29,664 nt of DNA from a virus. The DNA is taken from positions 1 to 29,664 of IMG/VR virus record IMGVR_UViG_3300042352_000050. One strand, 5' to 3'. Made by a program: the position numbers and the translations under genes. Positions 27,906 through 29,664 of the stretch are shown here, piece by piece. The notes under the pieces are model-generated. The model saw nothing but the letters and a program-made list of their open reading frames with translations. It was not told the DNA's origin and did not search any database. Each line of letters opens with the position of its first letter. The first letter of the stretch is position 1.

Positions 27906-29664
27906 ATACTCTAATTTCTATTGTGTTATTCAATAATGTGTTATCACCACCTGTGTATGCAAAGTCATACCATTCAACAAGTATTCTGTCGGCATTAACC
28001 CATGTAATATAGTAAACACCTTGTGAAGAGTTAACTTGACTTATCATTAAGTAAGTTCTATTAGCATCAGGGAATGCTCCAATTAACACACCCTCATATT
28101 GACCAACTCCAACTCTTGACCATATAATATCACCTATTGTGTTTTCAAGTACAATTACTGTAGGATCTAATATTCCTGTCTGACTAATAGTTGCAATATA
28201 TTTCTTATACCCTACAACAGGAGCTCCATTGATACTCTCAGTCACAGTCAAGTTAGGTACTACCATACCATCATGCTCAAGTATCTGGCCATCACCTATC
28301 ACTACTCCCTTAACACCCGGACTCACAGCATTTCCCTTACCAAAGATTAGAACATCTGAGCCGGGCACAACTACATTGTTAACTTGAGCACTCTTCTTGA
28401 ATACCTCCGCATTACCAACTGCCACAATAGTATCTCCAATAGGCTTGCCGCCTGCAGTCTTATAAGGTGCTAAGTCAATCTCAGTATCAATACTTATCAA
28501 CTCTACCTTTGTGAGGCTGTTGTTGTTAGCATTGTAATCTTGCACCTTGTTAATGTTCCACCATGAATTGTCAATGTAAATCTTATCATTGAGCTTTAAA
28601 GATTGTATATCAACCTCACTCAAATCAAAGTAAGCTATCAACATCTTACCTACGTTTATCTGATTGACTGTCCTTCTCCAATATAAGTTATAAAGGTTGT
28701 TAGCCGTCAGAGTTGCTACCTCATAAAAGTAGTAATCATTCGTGCCAAAGTTAATATCAAATGTAGGATACAATGGATTATTGAAATGACCAATCATAGG
28801 ATAGTCAGTCAAGCCTATCTCACCTGTTGTGCCAAAATCTATGATGTCAAACGGTTGGCATGTACCTAAGCCTCCATCATATAAGATACGGATGTTAGTA
28901 TTAGGTGCAGCTCCATTTATTGCAGGAACATAAGCTCCAAACAATGTCTGATACACAGGAGTAGGTGAGAATAGTAGCTCCTTAGTATCAACATCCTTAA
29001 CATATTCATTGTCAAAGGTGTATTCTATCTGACCATAAATCTCTCCTGTAGCTTGTGTGTAAAGTACATTAGACTGATCCTCATCAGGTGCATAAGTGAG
29101 TTTTAATTTTTTCTTAGTTACATCTGGAAGGAACATCAACTCTTGAGCCTTATCCTTAGCTAATTTCTGACTCCAATCCTTCTCAGCTCCTGAGTCGTAA
29201 TACTCATCTCGATGTCTTAGAATAAGGTTGTATGGATTGTCAATATCTTGCTCAACATATAAGTTGTACATCTGAAATATTGACTTAACAAAATCAGACT
29301 GCTTAATCTCAACAGGCACATATGAGTTCATGATTAGAGTACCTCCTGTAGTCTGCACATTCTGACTTGGCAATATCACCATGTTGATAGATGCTAAGTT
29401 CAAAACAACATTAACATCAACAGGAGTGAAACCGCCACCTGCTGCAATCCAGATATTTGCTCCATTACTGTTAGCACTACCATAGTTCTGAATTACATCT
29501 ACACCTATTGATAGGATCTGTATATCGGTTGCATCTATAGGCACACCAACTGCACTGACTAAGGATGGAATACTAAGAGACTCAACAAAGGTCAATATAG
29601 TAGTGTTACCCGTTGGTAATGGTGATGCCGCAGGATAGTAAGCTACTCCACTTGTTGTGCCATA
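27898..29664 (-). CDS. Tail tip / baseplate hub-like protein, C-terminal part (continues from 1144..1)
   Basis: This is the downstream 545-odd residues of the 927-aa tail-tip protein whose start is at 1144. Within the window the frame runs off the right end; the apparent start TTG at 29595 is an internal Leu codon. The segment is beta-rich with a central QYTEFLFLP-like framework not recognised as an enzyme. It includes DNPYNLILRHRDEYYDSGAE, later SINGAPVVGYKKYIATISQT and a C-terminal DFAYTGGDNTLLNNTIEIRV, suggesting a base for fibres. It ends with an 8-nt overlap into the tape measure gene. Confidence 0.85.
   Translation of the reverse strand, partial: YGTTSGVAYYPAASPLPTGNTTILTFVESLSIPSLVSAVGVPIDATDIQILSIGVDVIQNYGSANSNGANIWIAAGGGFTPVDVNVVLNLASINMVILPSQNVQTTGGTLIMNSYVPVEIKQSDFVKSIFQMYNLYVEQDIDNPYNLILRHRDEYYDSGAEKDWSQKLAKDKAQELMFLPDVTKKKLKLTYAPDEDQSNVLYTQATGEIYGQIEYTFDNEYVKDVDTKELLFSPTPVYQTLFGAYVPAINGAAPNTNIRILYDGGLGTCQPFDIIDFGTTGEIGLTDYPMIGHFNNPLYPTFDINFGTNDYYFYEVATLTANNLYNLYWRRTVNQINVGKMLIAYFDLSEVDIQSLKLNDKIYIDNSWWNINKVQDYNANNNSLTKVELISIDTEIDLAPYKTAGGKPIGDTIVAVGNAEVFKKSAQVNNVVVPGSDVLIFGKGNAVSPGVKGVVIGDGQILEHDGMVVPNLTVTESINGAPVVGYKKYIATISQTGILDPTVIVLENTIGDIIWSRVGVGQYEGVLIGAFPDANRTYLMISQVNSSQGVYYITWVNADRILVEWYDFAYTGGDNTLLNNTIEIRVYE
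29538..29664. repeat. Terminal direct repeat, right copy
   Basis: These 127 bases are identical to 1-127. Removing one copy gives the 29,537-bp circle and restores the reading frame of the tail-tip gene. Nothing inside the repeat resembles an attachment or packaging site. Confidence 0.95.

Noticed and set aside
1-29664. Temperate lifestyle or integration.
   Set aside because: No integrase, excisionase, attachment site or CI-type repressor could be identified. The HTH proteins alone do not show lysogeny.
1-29664. CRISPR array, tRNA or rRNA genes.
   Set aside because: No regularly spaced repeats and no cloverleaf or ribosomal RNA-like sequences were seen by reading both strands.

Overview
The window looks like one complete circular genome of a small tailed phage (siphovirus type) that infects a member of the Bacteroidota, most likely a flavobacterium. 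The first 127 bases recur exactly as the last 127, so the unique circle is 29,537 bp. A 927-codon tail gene is cut by the ends and stays in frame when they are joined. The host assignment rests on AT-rich DNA, A-rich ribosome binding regions, two good matches to the Bacteroidota housekeeping promoter (TTTG, 19-20 nt, TAnnTTTG), a BT4734-type primase-helicase, a DUF3127-type single-strand binding protein and several small proteins typical of flavobacterial phages. I see no integrase, lysogeny repressor module, tRNA, rRNA or CRISPR array.

All genes except two lie on the minus strand, so transcription runs from high to low coordinates. Early region, about 14.9 to 4.7 kb: a host-type promoter near 14.9 kb drives small genes (zinc-ribbon protein, HTH proteins, tiny membrane proteins) down to a protein resembling only the DNA-binding domain of DnaA, closed by a terminator at 12.53-12.56 kb. 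A gene-free stretch with repeats (12.20-12.53 kb) is the likely replication origin. Then come the primase-helicase, a VRR-NUC nuclease, an ERF annealing protein with a lambda-exonuclease-like partner (own host-type promoter at 8.42 kb), a ParB-like protein, an SSB-like protein and finally a sigma-factor-like protein (5.2-4.7 kb).

Late region: packaging (small and large terminase, 4.3-2.7 kb), tail tip (2.6 kb through the junction to 27.9 kb), tape measure (27.9-25.3 kb), fibres and receptor-binding proteins (24.9-22.2 kb), protease-scaffold, major capsid and major tail proteins (20.9-18.4 kb), portal and connector (18.3-16.1 kb) and lysis (16.1-15.0 kb). Two overlapping paralogous genes at 20.96-22.22 kb are the only plus-strand genes and look like tail assembly chaperones.

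The most striking observation is a 15-base element, TACAATATAGG(T/C)ATG, whose last three bases are a start codon. It occurs exactly five times, each time at the first gene of one of the five late minus-strand operons and never before an early gene. A weak TAAnA box lies 14-15 nt upstream in all five. It does not resemble the host promoter, its spacing predicts leaderless mRNAs, and a sigma-like gene lies just before the first late operon. I read this as a phage-encoded late transcription switch. The pattern is seen; the mechanism is inferred.
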